Positions 22,601-37,300 are shown, numbered from the stretch's first letter. The stretch is 64,000 nt of DNA from Pterobdella sp. o SKG-2022 (GCA_964035795.1 OZ038322.1:16477447-16541446); one strand, 5' to 3'. Numbers and translations: made by a program. The notes: generated by a model from the sequence alone, not told the origin.

Positions 22601-25600
22601 GATGAGCGTGCCTTCATCTGTGAGTGTTATACGTCTTTATGGTACATCTTTAATGTGGTAATTATGAGGTTTATGCTGTGGAGAATGGGAGTTAGCTTAA
22701 CAAAATGATTGGTAGATTTTGTCAGTAAATTTTAGATTTTTTGTTTGTATTACAATTATTTTCGTGTATATTGTAAAATATTTCGTTTAAAAATTGTTTT
22801 CATGAAAATATTTCAAAAGGGAAACAATATATTTTTATCACGTTTCTTAGTGTTGTGGTTTGATGTGATTGCTTGTTGTTGCGTACAAAGAACTATTTTT
22901 CACCTTGTTTTAATACATGAAAACAAGCTGAAGTTACACATCTCTTTAACAGTTGTAGACTCACATTTTTAATTGAAATTCAATATAGAAAAAACATAAT
23001 AATAAGCAAAATAAAATTGAGATTTAAATTAATATATAACACATGAGATAATAATGCAAAATAATACTTGTTTCAACAGCGGAATCTCACAGAATTCTGC
23101 TGCGCCATCAATACTAAGAACATTGCGCAGCTCTTTGCCAAGTAATATTTTTCAAATACATGTTTATTTCATCAAAAAACTGTATTAATTGAAATTCAAA
23201 TTTATATTATTTTTTTTGGCGTTTCTTAGATTTCACCTAAAAATAAAAACAGAAAATATAATACTTTGATAAGCTAGAAAGGTTAAACCGATAAGATACG
23301 TAGCGCCTTCTCACATGCATCCAAACCATTATATATCATACATACCTCCCATACACAACCCAACACTCACCACCTCAGTCTTCTGTTTGAGCGTCAAGTG
23401 ATAGTGGTATCAAACAAACTGAGTCGTCTGACATCATGTGTAACATCATCAGCTTCTCTCTTGTACCCCCTGCACTGGCAACACATATTCATTCCCATCC
23501 TACCTCCCTACCTCACTGAGATTCTCACGTATGGGATGTTATTTGTGTTGGAAATGATTTTGGTGGAGTTCAATACGGGATTTATTTTTATTGGAGAAAT
23601 ACTCTTATTTGGGTTTTAAAACCAAATATTTGAATTTAGAATTTTAATATTTTTGATGTTTGAAATCTCTTTAAAACCACTCATTGGTTTAAAAATTTCA
23701 TATATATTTTTTATATAACTACGTTTTTGATCTGGTTTCATTAACGATTGAAACTTGTTTAACTATAATAAGTGAGGGTGATGATGATGAAACTTTTTTA
23801 ACCACCTACAGCGCCACCATGCCTTACCTCATCGGCATCCATGCATCAATCTGGCAGGTTCTATTTTGTTATTAATATGAACTAGAATCAATCATGAGGT
23901 GTCAATTATACTGATAAAGTCTCAAAGCAATTATGTTTTTATAATGGCTAGCTTATAGGATTGCATGGTTTTATATGAAGAATGCAAATATTTATATCTA
24001 ACCCCTATATAAGACTATAAAGATGATAATGGTAGTGATGATGATAACTTTATCTTTTTTGATAGTTTTTTTTGAAAAAAACAGCGTTCAAAGCATTCGA
24101 TTGATGAATTCATTTATTAATTATTTTAGCGATTCCATGAATAATTAATTGATTCAAACTTCTCAGAAAGTATCGAAGGAAGAGTTGAAAGACGTGGTGG
24201 TGCTGGATGTGGATCTCAACCATCTAGAGACTCCTTACAATGACCTCGGCAGGCTACCAGATAAGATTGTTTGTTATGTGTTTTATTATTTTAGTATTCT
24301 TGCAATTGTTAAATCATAATAGTTTATATTTTTTGTATTCCGTACTACGGCTTATGATACAGGTGATGTATGCTTGCTCCTATTATTTTTCTTCGAATGT
24401 ATATATTACACGAAAATAAGAGCAAGCAATTATAATTGAGTTAACTCATACAATAGCGTGTTGTGGGTCTGCGTAATTACAGGTTTACAAAGCTATTTGA
24501 GATGCTACTTTCACAAATTGTTTCGATGTGGGGACGATTTAAGCTATAAAGTTAATTTGTAAATTGAAATATTTTTGAGTATATACATTCTCAACTGAAA
24601 ATTTAAATTGAAGATCCAACTTTAAAATCATCACATGTTTTTCAACTTTTTTATAAATTTTACGCCAGAAATCAGATTTTTAAATATGCGGAACAGTTTA
24701 TGAAAAGCACGCTATAAAATTTTAAATATAATAGTTATACTTGCTACTGCTAATGCCTTCTTTATCTCACTAGTTTTTTCCAGATTAAACTACTGTAATT
24801 CTCTCCTTTGCGAGCAGCCAAACTATCTTTTATACATACTTCAAGCCCTTTAAAACCACGCGGCCAAGACGGATTTTCTCCCAAAGATGCAAGTTTAAAT
24901 TACTTTGGCTTATTGCTTGCACTCTCAAGCTTGAACAATCTGCTTATCTTTTTGACCTTTTGTCTATTAGACACACTTTAACCACTCAGATCCTTGCACT
25001 CTAGTTCCCAGCTTCATCAACCTGTTTTTTCAAGCTTGTTTTCTAGTCGCTTTTTCTTTCACCAAGCTCCACGTCTATGGATTTCTCTTTCTCCTAACTT
25101 GCGCTCATCGCATTCTCTCATGAACTTTCGCAAGCTTTTGAAAACTCACTTATACCATAAACAACCCCATTCATAATCTCTTACAAACCTTGAGAGCCTC
25201 TGAAGCAACCTTGAATTGATAACTATGCGCTATAAAAATCTTACTAATAATAATAATACGAATTCATAATATAAGTCATTCATTTCCATAAAAATGGTCT
25301 TAATATAAAAGGCTAACCTTATAAGAATTCCATCTTTTAGCTTATATATTCGCATTTTGTATTTTATTGCGATGTAAAATTAAAAAAAAACGGATTTTTA
25401 AACTACAAAATATTTTGTGAAATAAATAAAACAAAAAAAATAGAAATATCAATATATTAATTATATTTTATTTTAACAAGGCAATTGAAAGCCATTTGAA
25501 TAAATACTCCAGTATTTTTAATATTAGTATAACCTTTAAAATAATGATTTAAAGAAAATTTTAAATGCTAAATTGTTTCGTATTACAACTTTAATGTTGA

Positions 25601-28600
25601 TAAAGACGGGGGTCATATAGTGCTCAAACGGCTTTTATTTATTTATAGACTTGTATTGTGTTATTAAATTTTAAATTTTAAAATTAATTGTTCTCAATTC
25701 AATGTTTTCTTTCAACACAACCACTGTGCTGTTATGCAAATAGTTGCCGTAGTTTTGAACCACGTTTGATCGCCACTACACCGAAGTTTTAGCACACTCG
25801 AAATAAAATTAATTAAAATTTTTATACTTAAACTTTAATTAATTCAACAATGATAAAACCCTCATTATAATGTATCAAGCAGACTCACCACAACAACAAT
25901 GAGACCTATAATAATAAATATGATACATCTCCTGGTGTGATGCAGATTCATCTCAACAATAACGTTTTAACACCTATTATAATGGATAGGTCCGCAAGTT
26001 GATGCGGTCTCTCAAGGATCACAACAGGGGCTCCATCCAGATGTTTGATGGTGACACCGTGCCTCGAGCCTTCCTCAAGCTCATTGCATCCCTTTTCGGT
26101 AGTTATTGTTTATTAATGCTTAACAATAATAATGTGGTTAAGAGATAATAAGAATAATTAATTTACAATGAAACGTTTACTGAAAGAAAAAAGCTAGAAT
26201 TTTCGATATGTAAAACCTTACCATGAAACCTTAGCATATGAATATTGTAGTCAAGCTCAGTTATGCTTAAGTTTTTATATTTAGCACCTCTTAAAACCTC
26301 ACCATTCCAAAGTTCTATTCCCTCAAATCTAACCATTTTTTTTCTTTTCCATGTCAATACACCACACTTTTCAACCCAAACTCTATTCCTATGTCTGTAC
26401 TAAATCATGTAGCATATATTTAAAAGTCACTCTAATTGTTTCTCCTTTTTTGCCAAATAATTTATATCATCATCCATGAACATCAGATGAGTAAAACTAG
26501 TTTTTTTGCTATTATAAATAAAAATGGCATAATAAACTTTGACCAGGGGGTTACAGAAAGGCTTTTAGAACAGTGGATGAGGAAGTGGTTTTTGACCAGG
26601 AGGCCTTTATCAACTCCAGATCCAAAGCCTTTCACACTGTTCTCAGAGACTCTCTACAAGTCTTTTCATTAACTTTTACCATATTTATATATTCAATAAT
26701 AATATTAATTTAATTGTTATAATTATTAGTAGTATTTGGGGCAATAGTATTAGTAATTAACAGCAGTGGTATTGGTTCAAAACATGGAAACTAAAGTGTA
26801 TTATTTATATGAGTGTTAATGACAAGTAGTTGAAGTCCAAAGCTCCTTTGATGAGAAATATCGTATGTTACCATGAATATTAATAACTTTGTTTCATTGT
26901 TTTCACAGTCGCAAGCTTTTCTGCAGTTCATTGATGAGAAGCTTGTAAGTATGAGTAGTAAGCAGCCAGTTGAAATGGTCTACGATTCATTCGAGCAAGA
27001 AGTTACAAGATACAATAACAAAAAAGTAGCTTTAATGGTGAGGTTTACTTTTGCTTTGTATACATTTTTTTGATTTGTCAACTATTTTGACCAGGATTTT
27101 GGTTACATATTTTAATTTAGTTTTACATTTTTAAAATTCATTTTAATAAAAAGAAATTCAAAATGTAGGAATTCGGACCTTAATTTATCCGAGTTTTCAT
27201 GATTTTGTTCAGTTATAATCTCGTTAGCGTTTGAGCTTAAATAAAGTTGCTAGTTATACTTCTAAATGTTTAACTCATTATTAAATTACTATTTTTCACA
27301 ATATTAAATTTCAATTTTAAATTACAACAAAAACTACAAATGCAGAAAAGATCAGCTAAATACTTGTCAAAGATGAAGTACAAAGACAAGGAGAAGCAGG
27401 AAAAGAAACTGAAACAAACTGAAACAGAAATAAATAAAAAAGCAAATAACACAAACAATAACAACAAGGAAATCAAAGATACAGATGATGAAGCCCTTGA
27501 TACAGTGAGTGAGAAAAAGAAAAAATCCATCTTCAAACGAAAATTTTCTAATACTCTTGTGAACATATTCCCGAAATTAGGGTGAATAATTATTTCTTAT
27601 TTTAAATATTTTGTATAGCTATATTCAAGTTGAGGTTGAGTATTTTTACAACACTAATAAATTCTATCAAGATACAAAGCTTTTCGTTAACAAAGTAACC
27701 TTTTTAAGTATTGAGGTTATACTAAACTGTTACTCGAAGTTTATATAAATTTATTCCACAAGAAAGACTAAATGTTTTTTGTTCAATCTTTTCGTATTTC
27801 ATTTGATCGATGATAATAATTTTTTTTTCACTCATAGTTTACCAAGTTATTATTTCAAAGATTCATTAAATAGTTTTATTAATTAAATCGATATAATATA
27901 CTTCACAAAACTACAACCATCTTCATGTCAATATACCATATACTATAAATTAATATATGCCAGAATCAGAACTATTATAACTGAATAATAACTTCTCCAG
28001 CTCCAAGAAGTCTCCCAAAAGTTCCAAAGACCTCACCAAATCCACCGCCCTACCTCCAGTAATGAACCTATCCATATTTTATATCATCTCTTTATATTCA
28101 TTATATAAAATACTATTTATTGATATAGTTTAAATAATAGCTAAAATCATTTATAAATAATATCTATTAACTATATTTAATATATGAACTTACTATAAAA
28201 CTAAAAAAATCGTATAATCCCCATCACAAAAGTTACCCATCATTGCGCTAAACTCCTCAAAATCCTGCACCCACAACTACAGAACGAAGGTGTCTATGAC
28301 AGCGTTAGGGACTTCCAAAAGACTTATTGGAACAATAAAGCTTCTTCAATTAACAACTTTGATCAATATTCTCAGGTTTGTTATTCAAGAGTTTAATGTA
28401 TTAAATGTTATTTTTTGTGTTTTTTGATTTATGAATATTTTATAGAGATTTATCCGAGGTTTATTTTAACATTTTTTTACGCGATTAGAGGCGTGCCTTC
28501 TTCGCAACCAAACCCCCAAATTGACACCATGATGGTGCATTTACCTACATATCTTTTAATTTTTATAATATAACCTATATATTCATACCCAATATTTGAA

Positions 28601-31121
28601 TTTAAACAATTCATAATGACTACCAAACCATCACAGCTGAGTGGCGACCCAGGGAACACTTCAAGCGACTGCGCCTCTCTCAACAAATCACCCTCTCTGC
28701 CCTCCATCGACTCACCCTCTTCAAAAGCTAGCCAGTTTCCTAGCCTTAAACTTAAGAAAGGTTTTATTGGCCTTAAAATCTTTAAACTTATTTAATTTTT
28801 TATTCAAATTTTTCTTATACATTATGTATTGAATAATTTTTCCTCTTTAAGTTCATCGTAGATTTTCAATCAAACTTAAATACGTTCAAAATTGTAATTT
28901 ATTACTTTCTATTTTCACATTTTAATCTTTTTTTGCATTATTCCCCCGATATAAATATGATTCACATACAAAACTAGGGGGATTCGTGATAGAGGAAAAC
29001 ATGTATGACTACCCAAGTGATATGAAGCCCCTGGAGTCATCCTTGTACTCCGACCCATCCAACCTCAAGCTCCGAAGCTTAAGTTCTTCATTGTTAGACG
29101 ATTTTGATTCTTTAGCGAGGAATCTATCGAAGAAAGTTGACATAAAACATGATGATCATAATGATGGCGGTGATGATAGTTTAAGGTACAGTGGAAATGC
29201 TAATAATGGCGATAGGAATGAGTATATGAATGGCCGTTTGACAGCTGATAATAACTTCTTGTCTTTAGATGCTCCTTCAGTCTTTAAAAACTCTAAGCAG
29301 TCTAGATTGTCTTCTGACAATAATAATAATTATATTCGTCTGAACAATAATAATAGCAATGTTTTGGGCAACAAGTTGAAAGTTCAACAACTAATCGAAA
29401 AGTTTGAATCAACTCCAAGTGAAAACACACTCTCATTTGCCTATCCTGGCACCTATTTCTGTAACGATATTAAATATAAGAAAGAAAAGTTTGGTACAAA
29501 TAATAAGAGTACTACAATTACTTTGAACAAAACTTCAATACCTCCAAATTCTTCAAATCAAATTTCTGATTTAATACTTAGTAAAACTATCTCTTTGCAA
29601 AATTCTACCGAACAATGGAAAAAGAAGATAAATTCAAATAATTTTTCAGACCTACCTCGAAACGTAAACATCTCAGAAAGACTCGATAAATTAAAAGTGA
29701 AAGACCATTTATCAAACTCTTTAAAAAACCCCAAGATTTCTGGTCTGCAAAAGTCTCAAAAGGCAACAATCTCAACATTAAGCAGGTTAGAATTACCATA
29801 CAAATCTTCGAAATTCAATTTCTTCCACAAGGAAAGTAATATTTCGCCTCTTTCATACGCCTCCGAGCCATTCAGCAATACTTCTCCAAAAAACAATCGT
29901 ATTGAAGGTTTTTCACCTGTGATAAACAAAGTCGCAGATGGTCTTTCTATTTCACCTTCTGTTGAACGAGAAACTAAAAATATGAAACTGTCACGGAAAG
30001 ATAAGTTTAAATTCATTAACTCCTCGAAGAAATCTTTGAAGTCGCATTCCTCCACTTCCTCAATCTTCTACACTGATCTCTCTGAACAATGGCAACAATT
30101 TAATCCCTCTAATATCGAAAACCAAGATTCTAAAGAAAATTCAGTTTGTTTGTTATCATCTGTTAGTAATCCTCTCTACTCACCTTTAAGCAAGGTATCT
30201 CCACCTATTTCCACTCCGCAATACTTTTCTGAAGAAAGTGAATGTAATGGGCAAAGATTTTGTGATACTTCTCCAGTAACAAATACAGCAGCTATACCTC
30301 AACAAAAACCTTTGGGACCAAAGTTTTTCACTAATTCAAACAGCTTAGATATACAAAGAGAGAAAATCAGGATAGAGTCATTTTTATCGTCACCATCTGG
30401 TGCACCTCGAAGTTGTTTGCAAAGGAGGAAAGCCTTTAAAGTAACTCAGGGCTCATCGTCCGAGTCACAAATGTCTACTATAAGGTCGTCATATTTAGAC
30501 ACGCTTTTGAAACCCAGGTGTGTGAATGAAGATGACGAGGATAAAGAGGGTATGGGGTTTACAAACCCAATCTTTCGAGGTTCTAAAATAATCAAAATTA
30601 AACCAAAAATTTCGAGAAATAAAACTTGGTCGCAGGAAAATTATTTTAGTAACAAATGTAATATTTCTGAAAATGTTTGTAATGATGACAATTCTGAAAA
30701 AGATAAAATAACCTTGAAAAGTGAAAAGATGAAAATTGATGACAGTTCAAACGAACCTTTTCGAATCTCTGACAATGGTGCCTTTAAAGCTGCTGGTTTG
30801 GAGATGAATGAAGAGATAAACACAATTAATCATATAAACAATTTATCTAAAACGCCAATTAAAGCTTATAAAAATAAAAATTCGTTAAAATTGTCAATGA
30901 CCAAAGATCCGCTCCACTATCCATCACCATCATCGTCGTCTTCATCTTCATCTTTTTATACTCCAAACACAGAAGATCATGTGGTGCTTAATAAACATGA
31001 TGATTCTTGCACAAAAAATAGAAGCCACTATGAAAATAAAGACATCTCAATAAGGTCAAACGTAACACCTTCCTTCCAGCATTCCAGAGAAGGTCATTGG
31101 AACAATGAAAGCAATGCATGA
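19695..31121 (+). CDS. DENND1: DENN domain-containing protein 1 (connecdenn), Rab35 GEF
   Basis: Guanine-nucleotide exchange factor family acting on Rab35 at clathrin-coated and endosomal membranes. Exons: 19695-19711, 19857-20013, 20109-20164, 21457-21564, 21976-22253 (or 22244), 22417-22619, 23080-23141, 23379-23528, 23812-23857, 24167-24268, 25990-26098, 26547-26659, 26909-27037, 27346-27581, 28001-28058, 28283-28375, 28637-28760, 28978-31121. The total is 4185 nt, 1394 residues, all phases consistent. uDENN is residues 1-125 (MASRLRESEKFFE start, FTFTMTGLDGKFKFGFCR, WYEVFYKML). cDENN is 273-393 (NLTEFCCAINTKNI, SKLSRLTSC, LLYPLHWQHIFIPILPPYL, MPYLIGIHASIW, LETPYNDL). dDENN is 394-500. An Asn-rich insertion (about 140-255) enlarges the uDENN-cDENN linker. 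The tail from 511 is disordered, Ser/Asn/Lys-rich, with a LLDDFD motif (719-724) and a WQQF motif (about 1052) resembling clathrin/AP-2 binding peptides. Exon 1 has only 17 coding bases. The exon 5 donor is ambiguous. Confidence 0.92.
22056..22580 (+). other. Asn-rich insertion in the DENND1 linker (exons 5 and 6)
   Basis: Between the conserved WYEVFYKMLNEF and the conserved FEVPD segment, the model has about 120 extra residues compared with vertebrate connecdenns. They include AAT-repeat-coded Asn runs, GGDGG and a second NNDNNYNGYN patch. The frame of exon 6 is open throughout (acceptor AG at 22415-22416), so the insertion appears translated. Part of it could instead be intron. Confidence 0.5.
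24775..25260 (+). mobile_element. decayed L2/CR1-clade non-LTR retrotransposon, 3' end
   Basis: Relic in DENND1 intron 10. Frameshifted and stop-containing reading gives the C-terminal end of a CR1/L2 ORF2: SRLNYCNSLL (usual S.LDYCNSLL), then FKLLWLI, then APRLWISLSPNLRSSHSL and FRKLLKTHLY (usual AAPRLWNSLP..LR..SL..FKSLLKTHLF). It is followed by GCGCTATAAAAATC and a TAATAATAATAAT tail, the typical 3' end of this clade. It is in the sense direction of the host gene. Only the last part of the element is present (5' truncation), and it is inactive by sequence. Confidence 0.8.
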
Positions 31122-31309
31122 CTCATTTTTGGAATTTTTTTCAACATTTCTGTTCCTCTAGTGTTCATATTGGTTCTTATTTACAGAAAGATCATCCCTC
31201 GAAACAACTTGATCTTTGTATATTTTTTATTTGGTCTTTATGCTTTTTTTTGAGTCCCAATCACTGTTATTTTGTCTGACTTTTTTGTATATTTTTGAAT
31301 GTTATTTGA

Positions 31310-31315
31310 AATAAA
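31310..31315 (+). terminator. poly(A) signal of DENND1
   Basis: AATAAA about 190 nt after the DENND1 stop, followed by a T-rich stretch. Confidence 0.6.
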
Positions 31316-34300
31316 AAGTTGCTACTCAAACATTCCTTATTCCACCATTGTTTAGAATAACGAATCAAAGTTGGATATTGTTCTTCAAGTAATGAGATTA
31401 TTTGTATCTATTTGATAATTTTTAAATTTTATTACTCCCTCTGGTGTAAATAATTTGCCAAAATAAACTTTTTGAGATTACCTTAAATTGTTGTTTGTTA
31501 CTTTTGTGACAATTTCAAAGTGTCCTTAATAAATTCATAAAATCTTTCATCAAAATTCGAGAATAAATGCTTCCGCCGTTTCAATAAGTTTCATTCTAAC
31601 GAGTGTTTGAAGCTCAAATTCTTTTTTCTTCTCATAAATTGAATAATATTATTTTAAATAAGTTGAAATGATTCAATTTAAAATGGCGTGACGTGCATAT
31701 AGAGAAACAAGGTCGGGTCTAAAGGTCAAGACGGAATGTGAGTCACACATTTAATTGGCTGCTACTTCAAATTAATGAATTGAGTGTTCTTTTTCGAGTA
31801 AATAAATCATTTAACGGATACTCCACTAAATCTCTCATTAATTTGAATAATTTTTCGAATTTTTTCATTGAGTCTGAGTTGCATCGAATATTTTCTGTGC
31901 TCCAATACCCTACATTAGATAGTTCCATTTTGGTTTTTATAAGCGAGTTAAAAAAAAATTTATGCTTTCAAAAAGCAAAAATCATAAAAAAGAAAAATTA
32001 GCGACAAAGCAAAAAACTTTTGAGAGCAAAAGCCAGCCCAATAAAAGCATTGTCGATATTAAATCAATTTTATCGAAAAACTCCTGATTTTCCGAAAAAT
32101 CTAATTTACTTCAATTGAAATTCGCATTGAATTTTTTCACAAATTTTTTGCAAAAGTAACTCAAAAAATTTTTTTATGAGTAAAACACCAAACAAATCAA
32201 AAGAAAGAATAAGATTACAGTGGCGTCAATGCTAAAACTTAATTTACTCTAATATGTGATACTTACTTAATAGTTATTGTGTGCCAAGAATTAATACGAT
32301 ATAAATAAAGGAGCAATGATGAATGCATAGAAAGGCTTGATAGATTATTTTATCGATTGTGGAAAAAGCATAACTTGATTGATAAGTTCACAATCTTCTG
32401 TGATGAACGGCCATTAATTATATTTTTATTAACCACTTCTCCAATAAAAAAAAGACTTAATGCTCTCAAGCTGTATTGGCTTTTTTAAAAAATTTTTTTA
32501 TTTAATCTTATCAAATACTAATATTGCATAGGCATAAATGTTCAATAATGCAGACGACAATGGAGAGATGGCAGACGTGGGTGGCTGCTTGGTTAGACGC
32601 TCTAATGGTTCGATTTTTTGGTCACGTGAACGTTACAGACGGAGAAAAACGCCAATATAAATTTTTGAATTTTATTATATTTTTATAAGCGTAAATATTT
32701 TTTAAAATTTATTTGTTAAATCAAAGTTTTTCCCTAAAAGTTTTTTATGATATAAGTATTTAAAAGTGGAGAATGATTTAGAGGAACTGGCAGTTGCTGC
32801 CCTTTTAATTGACTGATTGTGATCTGAAGGTAGTCAGTCGTTGTTTCAATGCATGTTCGAAATTTAATAAAACGTATACAAATACATATAAGTTAATGTA
32901 TTGCTTTAAAATTTTATCAAATAAATTGAAAAATAAACATTTAAATGAGCTTATAACTTTCATGTATTCATATCTTAATGAATTATTGTTTCAAATAGAC
33001 TCTCGTATTAGATTAATTTTTATGAAATACACTAATTGAATTAAAAAAATTTTGAGCGCTTAACAGCATTTGATGCAGGTTTGTATGTGAGGAGATTGAG
33101 AAAAATGAGTAGACGAATAAAGTTGAGTTTTAGTGAGGATGAATGAGGCAACAATAATGTGTTAATGGAAGTCGTAATAGTGAAGTGCACATGGAAGTGA
33201 ATAATTTTAAGGTAATACATTTATTTTATTGAAGAATAAGAGGCATAACTTTTAACCTGAATTTTTTAATTTGTTTTCAAACTCTCTGTTAATTTTCTCA
33301 AGTCTTTAAATTATGTGAGTTTAGAAAAATATTTTTTAATTGTTAAATTCATTTGAAATAGGCTAAAAAGTGGAACTATAACTAATGGAGCCATAAAATA
33401 CTGAGCAGATGCGGAGACCAAGATATCAAGGATAGAAAGTGGAAACTAGCTATTTTTCAGTTATTGATAACCAAAGTATCTGAGATGAGTCTTAAAAACC
33501 AATTAAACCTTTTCCACCCAAAAGAGTTTTTTCGATTTTATCTTCAAAAAAGCCAAACTTAAATGCCCTATGTTTGCAGTGATTTATACTTGATACTTTG
33601 GAAAAAGTTTTTTTTTTTTTAATTAAACTATGAATTGTTATGAAATTACATTTTTTGTTCGTAGTATTTGAAATTTTAAGATATTTACTAATTAGTTTTA
33701 TTAAAAAAACCATTTTCGACTCTTAATTACTAATTAAAATTTGTTTTGATTCACACCATTTTAACTTGTACACAAACAAATGCGTTTTCTTCAACATCTG
33801 TTATCGTTTGCAGCATGAGAATCATTTCAAAAAATTTGTGTGGAGTTTTACATAAAGAAAACTAGAAGGAACTTTAAAACGGGGTTTAATTTCATTAATA
33901 TTTTTAAATTGTTTGCTTATAGGCATTTAATCTGTTCGAACTTCTTTTTTTCGCATTTGAGTTTTCTTAACAGTCTGTTAATTACGTTTTTATAGTTCAC
34001 TTTTTGTTTCTATTTTCAAGTAACTGCCTTCTCTATTATTCGAGGTTTTATCAATTTTTCATTAATATCATTGTGATAAAGACTCAGTATACTTTCATAT
34101 TTTAATTTAATAACTATAATAGTTCAATGGATAAACTTGAATTATTAATCTCTAAAATAAATCTTTATTCAAACAAAAAACTCATATTTGACTTTCCTGC
34201 ATCAATACTATCGTTCTCTCTCAAAGCTACTTCGGCGTATAAACCAACAGAGAGTCGTGACGAGTTCTTCTTGATATTCAACACACAGTTCTACATCTGT

Positions 34301-37300
34301 TTCTTTACTTTTTATTAGTTTTGTTTGTTGTTTGCTTCACAATAACTCCTTAATTTTACACGCTTCGTTTAATTTTATCAACTAATATCAATAAGCTTTT
34401 GCTATACAATACAATAATGTATACTAACATGTTTTTATAAGTGAGGCTAAGTTGAAAACATTTCCATATTTAATTTAGAAAAACTAAAGTTATCTACAAT
34501 AAAAAAAGTCTGTATAAAAAAAACTTTAGTTTGTAAAAATTTTAAATATTTAAAATGACATTCTACTATTTAATATTTGATCAACCAGTATAAAATACCT
34601 GAAAACCATTTCAAAATGTCTGTCACTCCTTTAGAGCTTTTTTCCTCAAATTTATATTTATGCTAATATATCCTTTCAATGGGAATAGAAGATTTCTAAA
34701 TATCTGCATGAATGTTTATTTTGTTGAATTAGTATTGATGAAAATGAATATTAATTTTTTTTTTCAAATATATAATCAACAAAATTTGCTTTATCCTATT
34801 TACCATATAATAAGAAACATATAATAAGAAGAGTCTATCAAGTTAATACCTCTTTATTAATTGTTTTAGGAAGATACTTAGGAACTTTATCGGTTAGAGA
34901 AGAAATGCTCAAAAAGTAGACATTAAGTTTATAGGGGGTTTGAAAATAAAATTCAAACGTAAAAGAGCAATTACATGCCAATATTAAAGAGACATATACT
35001 TTGCTCGATGCTTCCTTAATGTCAATTTGATAGTTTGTTTATTAAAAGTGACCCGGTTTTTACGGGACCCTTTTTCTATAGGAAATTAAATTTTGCCATT
35101 CCATTTTATTTTGGTTGTATATTAGTTTTTATGTAGTTCAAAATGTTTTTTTATCTGTATTTGTATGCTTGGTATTTTTGTAGTTTTTTAGATTTTAACT
35201 TTGTTTTTTTGTTGGCTTTTTCCATTTCCTTTTTTTTGATGTTCGATAATTTGCTTTTGGATTTACTATCAATTTTTACTTTCATCCTTAACTAAAGTTA
35301 AATTTAGATTTCTTTTATTTTAATCTATAAAATTAATTTTAGAAAACTCAAAAAAGTAAATTTAAATTAGTTTTAACTGGTATTAAAAATAAATTTTATA
35401 ATAAGTAAATCCTATATTTTTAAGAGATCGATGCTCTCGAACTTTTCTTTGGTTTGTTTAAATAGAAAAAGAAGGCAAAGTTCCTAATAGAAAATGTGAC
35501 ACCTATAGTTTTTCGACTAAAACTCGAAATGAAACTAAAAATTTTTCTCAAACTTCAGAAAATATGTTTACACAAAAATGAAAAAATAGTTGTTAAAAGC
35601 ATTATTTTAACTTTTCGATTCCAAAAGTTTTTTTCAATACTTTTTCTTCCCGAAGCAGAAATTGATAGCTGCTCTTGTGCTTCTCTGGCGTTTCAATCTA
35701 CTTCATTTTTCAAAAAATTCAATTTCTCACAAAAATGAATATTTCTAGTAAAAAGTTAATTTCAAATGATGTTAAACTTGTTTGCAAACAGTATGACAAA
35801 GTGTTTTTCGTTAATTATTTAATTAAATTTGTGCTGCTTAAAATCCATCGAAGGTTTTATCCTCCCTTTGATGAAGTTGCTTTCACGGCTTCCACTAAAA
35901 GTATCAACTTCTTGCACAAAAAAATCCCATTGAGTCCAGAACAATTTTTTTCAAAATTGTGAAATTCCAAATTAAAAATGCAAAAAAAACACTGAAATTA
36001 TTAATTTAAAAATGTTTCATCAGAGTTATAAATTGAATGCAATAGAATAAACTCGACTAATAGCAAAAAAAAGATACAAATAAAAAATAACTTATATAAA
36101 GAAACCTCTGGAGGCAAATTTATCTGCACGAAGTTGTCTGTTATTTATCGTTTTCCCAGAAAGTATGCAAAGTAAGATTTGAAAAAGACTTTCATTTGAT
36201 ATAAACTTGAAAAAATAGCAATATTTACATTTTGTATAAATCTCAAGAAATTTTCCAAAATGAATGTTAGCGATTGATCTTGGCTACCGGGCTCTTATTA
36301 ATAGCTTCCGTCTAGCAAATATACTTTTTAATGCTCATTCAACAATTAAACAATTAAAATATAACGGTTTTTGATGTGTCCACGCATTTTTTTTCGTAAT
36401 ATTTTTCTTCCTCAAACACCATATTTTATCGAAACATTTTAAAAGCGCTTCAACTTTCTTTGTGAGGACTTTTATAGAATCTTTCAGGTTCCAGCACATG
36501 TTTGTTTTTTTTATTTAATGAAAACTTTCGAAACTGTTGAGCTGTAGTTTTATGAAGCGAAGCATTAATCCATGTATTATGGTTGACATGTATTATGGTA
36601 TTATCGTCAACATATTTCTTAAATATATGAAAAATATCAAATTTTTTGGGCGCAAGTTTTTATTAAACAAAATAACCATTAAACAAAATTAGTTGAAAAT
36701 ATTGTCAATTTTTAACGACGTTTCTGAAAGGTTCGCAACCCTTTCTATAAAACTCATTAATGAGTAATAAATATGATTTTGGGAAAAATAAAATTCAAAT
36801 GAAGAATTTAAAGAAAGAATAAAATTTGATACAAGTTTTATTTGACTGCAATGAAAAGATTTTATAGGGAAAGATTTGGATAACCTATAATTTTCAGACA
36901 TTGCCTGGTTTTTTTATGAATTTATCACTTCGATCTTTTTAATTTTCGCAAGTATTCAAATACATTTAACAAAGCAAAACTCACTCCCATTACAACTGTT
37001 TGATTGAAGATTTTAGCCATCAAGGTATAGACCCAGCAATTACTCAACTATCTTTTGTGGTAATGAATTTCTAAATGAATGAAAATGCATTCATCGTCCC
37101 CACAGAAAAAAATTATCTAGCTTTAAAAAGAGCAGTGATGAGTTTAGAAAAACTACTCATTTAATCAAAAAAGAAACACCGACAAATATTTAAAAATATT
37201 TTTTAGGTATTTTGTTCAAAACAATGCAATTTTTTGATGATTGCAAATCAAGTGGTGTAGTAAAGTTAAAAATTACTCAATTTTTTCTCTCAATTATTTT

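Noticed and set aside
27270..27566. 98-codon hydrophobic minus-strand frame
   Set aside because: Antisense of the Lys/Glu-rich DENND1 exon 14. The hydrophobic look is the complement of AAA/GAA codons.
28210..28282. 5' extension of DENND1 exon 16
   Set aside because: The frame is open upstream, but the only AG there (28232) gives the wrong phase. The acceptor at 28281-28282 (CTACAG) keeps phase 0.
28641..28832. 63-codon plus-strand frame
   Set aside because: Alternate frame of DENND1 exon 17. The in-phase frame is the Ser/Pro-rich tail.
31738..32001. 87-codon plus-strand frame
   Set aside because: Composition-driven (Phe/Asn/Lys/Ser), with no homology I recognise and no expression signal.
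35496..35962. Two overlapping plus-strand frames
   Set aside because: They overlap in different frames, are A/T-coded and lack motifs.
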